DNA from: Mucilaginibacter rubeus
GTDB lineage: Bacteria > Bacteroidota > Bacteroidia > Sphingobacteriales > Sphingobacteriaceae
Length of the DNA stretch: 64,000 nucleotides
Assembly: GCF_003286415.2 (NCBI RefSeq)
Contig: NZ_CP043450.1
Location: 2,418,001-2,482,000 of the forward strand
Direction of reading: 5' to 3'
The notes below the pieces were generated by a model that saw only the letters and a list, made by a program, of their open reading frames with translations, had not been told where the DNA came from and made no database searches. This document shows positions 63,917 through 64,000 of the stretch, one piece after another; the first letter of the stretch is position 1, and the number at the start of each line of letters is the position of its first letter. The translations under genes were made by a program, and so were the position numbers.

Positions 63917-64000
63917 CTATATATATCGATTTATCAAATTTTCGATGTATTCTTGTTTACCGCTTGTCACTTTTGGTTCGCCGTTAGCTATCGCATAGTT
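63917..64000 (-). CDS. C-terminus of probable xylose isomerase (partial)
   Basis: The minus-strand frame reading from the window edge gives 27 residues: NYAIANGEPKVTSGKQEY and then IENLINRYI before the TAG at 63917. N-G-E-P-K-x-x-S-G-K-Q-E followed by a short helix is what I recall at the C-terminus of Bacteroidota XylA. Only the tail is visible. It lies 48 bases upstream of the symporter gene. Confidence 0.55.
   Translation of the reverse strand, partial: NYAIANGEPKVTSGKQEYIENLINRYI

Overview
The window reads as a piece of chromosome from a Bacteroidota bacterium, most likely family Sphingobacteriaceae and close to Mucilaginibacter or Pedobacter. This is inference from: promoter boxes of the Bacteroidota type TAnnTTTG; the futalosine menaquinone genes mqnA and mqnE; a gyrA followed by two TPR genes; an OtsA-OtsB fusion; Bacteroidota families such as WbqC, DUF4442, DUF3820 and DUF6174; and several palindromic intergenic repeat types common in this group. 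About 60 protein genes fill most of the sequence. I see no rRNA, tRNA, CRISPR array, prophage or transposase gene.

Layout. 1-9.2 kb: the tail of a DUF6580 membrane protein, a sirtuin, a PP-loop ligase, a CrtA-like protein, then a tight plus-strand run (free-methionine sulfoxide reductase, alpha/beta hydrolase, 3-methyladenine glycosylase, kynureninase, bestrophin, histone-deacetylase-like hydrolase) converging on a MATE pump. 9.2-15.6 kb: small genes on the minus strand, then a likely accessory surface-modification cluster (glycosyltransferase, FemAB/GNAT-like protein, PhyH-type dioxygenase) next to about 450 bp of noncoding DNA with inverted repeats. 15.6-24.8 kb: two TPR proteins behind gyrA, hemF, an MFS transporter, cspA and a 1-Cys peroxiredoxin. 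24.9-29.2 kb: GH15 enzyme and OtsAB (trehalose metabolism). 29.3-33.7 kb: secreted protein, SDR, mqnA, phosphatase and mqnE.

34.4-39.8 kb is the methionine locus and the most interesting part: a cystathionine gamma-synthase-family gene, then a promoter, a SAM riboswitch with P1-P4 and pseudoknot all visible, a 36-residue open reading frame ending in CICMCCCC, two hairpins, and metY, metX and hom. The SAM aptamer followed directly by a poly-cysteine leader ORF suggests that one leader senses both the end product (SAM) and the sulfur source (cysteine).

39.9-57.5 kb: housekeeping and envelope genes (gpmA, acetate transporter, HAD hydrolase, GH99-like lipoprotein with a beta-trefoil, response regulator, serine hydrolase, thioesterase, xerD, aroQ, MscS channel, glycosyltransferase and lipid acyltransferase, WbqC, CorA, MsrA lipoprotein, MBL hydrolase). 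57.5-64 kb: a minus-strand uronate operon (uxaC, kdgK, eda, hexuronate MFS) and, upstream, a sodium/sugar symporter preceded by the C-terminus of what looks like xylose isomerase, together suggesting use of plant glucuronoxylan or pectin sugars.
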